Shown piece by piece: positions 7,020-7,619 of a DNA stretch of 7,619 bases. Below the pieces are notes generated by a model. That model made no database searches. It had not been told where the DNA came from and saw only the letters and a program-made list of their open reading frames with translations. A program made the position numbers and the translations under genes. The first letter of the stretch is position 1. Each line of letters opens with the position of its first letter. The stretch lies in assembly GCA_013044305.1 (NCBI GenBank), contig JABEUT010000252.1, forward strand, positions 1 through 7,619, read 5' to 3'. This DNA comes from Bacteroidia bacterium (GTDB taxonomy: Bacteria > Bacteroidota > Bacteroidia > JABEUT01).

Positions 7020-7117
7020 TATAAAATGAACAACTTTTTAGCTTCCCAGGCGCCCTGTGTGATGATTGGCTTGTAACGGCAGTGGTAAAATAATAAAGTG
7101 AGGAATGATAATTTTTA

Positions 7118-7125
7118 TAAATTTG
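7118..7125 (+). promoter_or_regulatory. Putative -7 element for the tRNA operon
   Basis: TAAATTTG followed by C fits the Bacteroidota TAnnTTTG element and lies 109 nt before the first tRNA. No clear TTTG is found 17-23 nt upstream, so support rests on the -7 box and on position. Transcription would begin near 7130-7132, giving a leader of about 100 nt. Confidence 0.45.
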
Positions 7126-7152
7126 CGCTCCTTTTAATTAAAGGGATAGACT

Positions 7153-7173
7153 TGCCTACCTGACTTTTAGGCA
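7153..7173 (+). other. Small hairpin in the tRNA operon leader
   Basis: TGCCTA (7153-7158) and TAGGCA (7168-7173) can pair around a 9-nt loop. Further on, CAGGTA (7206-7211) can instead pair with TACCTG (7157-7162), which overlaps the first arm, so two mutually exclusive folds are possible. No T-tract follows, so this is not an intrinsic terminator. It may be a processing or structural element of the leader. Confidence 0.35.
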
Positions 7174-7234
7174 TACGGGAATGTTCTTTGGAATAAGCCA
7201 TTCGGCAGGTACGATTGGCAGGCAGGAAATATAA

Positions 7235-7308
7235 GCCAGTGTAGCTCAGCTGGTTAGAGCAACTGATTTGTAATCAGTAGGTCGCGGGTTCGAGTCCCTT
7301 CACTGGCT
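7235..7308 (+). tRNA. tRNA-Thr (anticodon TGT)
   Basis: Full cloverleaf: acceptor GCCAGTG/CACTGGC, D-stem GCTC/GAGC, anticodon stem ACTGA/TCAGT with loop TTTGTAA (anticodon TGT at 7269-7271, reading ACA), 5-nt variable loop and T-loop TTCGAGT, with discriminator T. The T-stem (GCGGG/CCCTT) has three strong pairs, one C-T mismatch and one G-T wobble. CCA is not encoded; the next bases are CTAA. It is the first gene of the tRNA cluster and corresponds in position to E. coli thrU. Confidence 0.97.
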
Positions 7309-7318
7309 CTAATTAGTT

Positions 7319-7378
7319 AAGAGCGAAGCACTAATTGTGAAGAATTAAATATCATTATTCACTAAATTCTTAGCTCTT
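7319..7378 (+). repeat. Nested inverted repeat between tRNA-Thr and tRNA-Tyr
   Basis: Outer arms AAGAGC (7319-7324) and GCTCTT (7373-7378) enclose inner arms AAGAATT (7340-7346) and AATTCTT (7365-7371). The right-hand arms are almost contiguous, while the left-hand arms are 15 nt apart, so the stem would carry a large one-sided bulge. It occupies most of the 93-nt spacer. There is no T-run after it, so termination is unlikely. It may be a processing structure or a dispersed intergenic repeat. Confidence 0.45.
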
Positions 7379-7401
7379 CACTTTTAGCTATTAATTTAAT
7401 T

Positions 7402-7486
7402 GGGGAGATACCAGAGTGGCCAAATGGGACAGACTGTAAATCTGTTAATCGTGAGATTTACGAAGGTTCGAATCCTTCTCTCCCCA
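7402..7486 (+). tRNA. tRNA-Tyr (anticodon GTA)
   Basis: Class II tRNA. Acceptor GGGGAGA/TCTCCCC, D-stem CCA/TGG with the GGCCAAA loop segment also seen in E. coli tRNA-Tyr, anticodon stem ACAGA/TCTGT with loop CTGTAAA (anticodon GTA at 7436-7438), T-stem GAAGG/CCTTC with loop TTCGAAT. The long variable arm can fold as AATC-GTGA-GATT, closed by a GNRA tetraloop. Discriminator A7486 is followed directly by CCA (7487-7489), so the mature 3' end appears to be encoded, unlike the tRNA-Thr before it. Corresponds in position to E. coli tyrU. Confidence 0.97.
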
Positions 7487-7500
7487 CCAAAGCAGGTTAA

Positions 7501-7543
7501 TTTGCCGACCCGATGGTATGAAAAGTTGAAAGTGAATGGCAAA
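7501..7543 (+). other. Weak inverted repeat in the tRNA-Tyr/tRNA-Gly spacer
   Basis: TTTGCC (7501-7506) and GGCAAA (7538-7543) could pair across 31 nt, bringing the two tRNAs together in the precursor. The arms are short and the loop is long, so chance is a fair explanation. Confidence 0.2.
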
Positions 7544-7545
7544 AA

Positions 7546-7618
7546 GCGGAAGTAGCTCATTTGGTAGAGCATCAGCCTTCCAAGCTGAGGGTGGCGGGTT
7601 CGAGCCCCGTCTTCCGCT
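7546..7618 (+). tRNA. tRNA-Gly (anticodon TCC)
   Basis: Complete cloverleaf ending one base before the window edge. Acceptor GCGGAAG/CTTCCGC, D-stem GCTC/GAGC, anticodon stem TCAGC/GCTGA with loop CTTCCAA (anticodon TCC at 7579-7581, reading GGA), variable loop GGGTG, T-stem GCGGG/CCCGT (one G-T wobble) with loop TTCGAGC, discriminator T7618. Whether CCA is encoded cannot be seen. Third member of the Thr-Tyr-Gly series, corresponding to E. coli glyT. Confidence 0.97.
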
Positions 7619-7619
7619 C

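Noticed and set aside
7131..7145. TTTAATTAAA palindrome as an operator
   Set aside because: It is a short AT-only palindrome in an AT-rich leader, easily explained by composition.
7319..7378. Intrinsic terminator between tRNA-Thr and tRNA-Tyr
   Set aside because: The stem is AT-rich with a large bulge and no T-run after it, and the conserved tRNA order argues for read-through.

Overview
The window looks like a chromosomal segment from a member of the phylum Bacteroidota, probably near the Chitinophagales or Sphingobacteriales. Three things point that way. One secreted protein has a C-terminal domain typical of type IX secretion system (T9SS) cargo together with SprB-type repeats. Several upstream regions carry the Bacteroidota -7 promoter element TAnnTTTG in place of a -10 box. 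The genes lack strong Shine-Dalgarno sequences. The genus cannot be read from the sequence.

Layout: positions 2-628 (+) hold the C-terminal part of a CFA-synthase/CMAS-type SAM-dependent methyltransferase whose N-terminus lies outside the window. It converges with, and overlaps by 23 bp, a minus-strand PlsC-type acyltransferase (606-1799) that has its own good promoter. Further right, and read leftward, is a tight three-gene group: a 704-residue secreted protein (4883-6997), a 505-residue GT-C/GT39-like membrane glycosyltransferase (3335-4852) and a 442-residue polytopic membrane protein with GT-C-like features (1965-3293, apparent TTG start). The gaps in this group are 30 and 41 nt, so they are probably co-transcribed. 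A divergent intergenic region (6998-7234) separates it from a plus-strand tRNA cluster, Thr(TGT)-Tyr(GTA)-Gly(TCC), which fills the right end.

Functionally, the methyltransferase and acyltransferase both suggest lipid modification. The three-gene group suggests a surface-exported protein made alongside two membrane enzymes that may transfer lipid-linked sugars; whether they act on that protein is inference. The exported protein is the most distinctive item: seven roughly 50-residue Gloeo_Verruco-like repeats, whose number and length would suit a seven-bladed propeller, then two clear SprB repeats, a degenerate third module and a T9SS type A sorting domain. The tRNA trio has the same order and anticodons as E. 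coli thrU-tyrU-glyT, so tRNA-Thr(GGT) and tuf are expected just beyond the right edge.

I found no mobile element, CRISPR array, phage gene or clear sign of a new defence or biosynthetic system.
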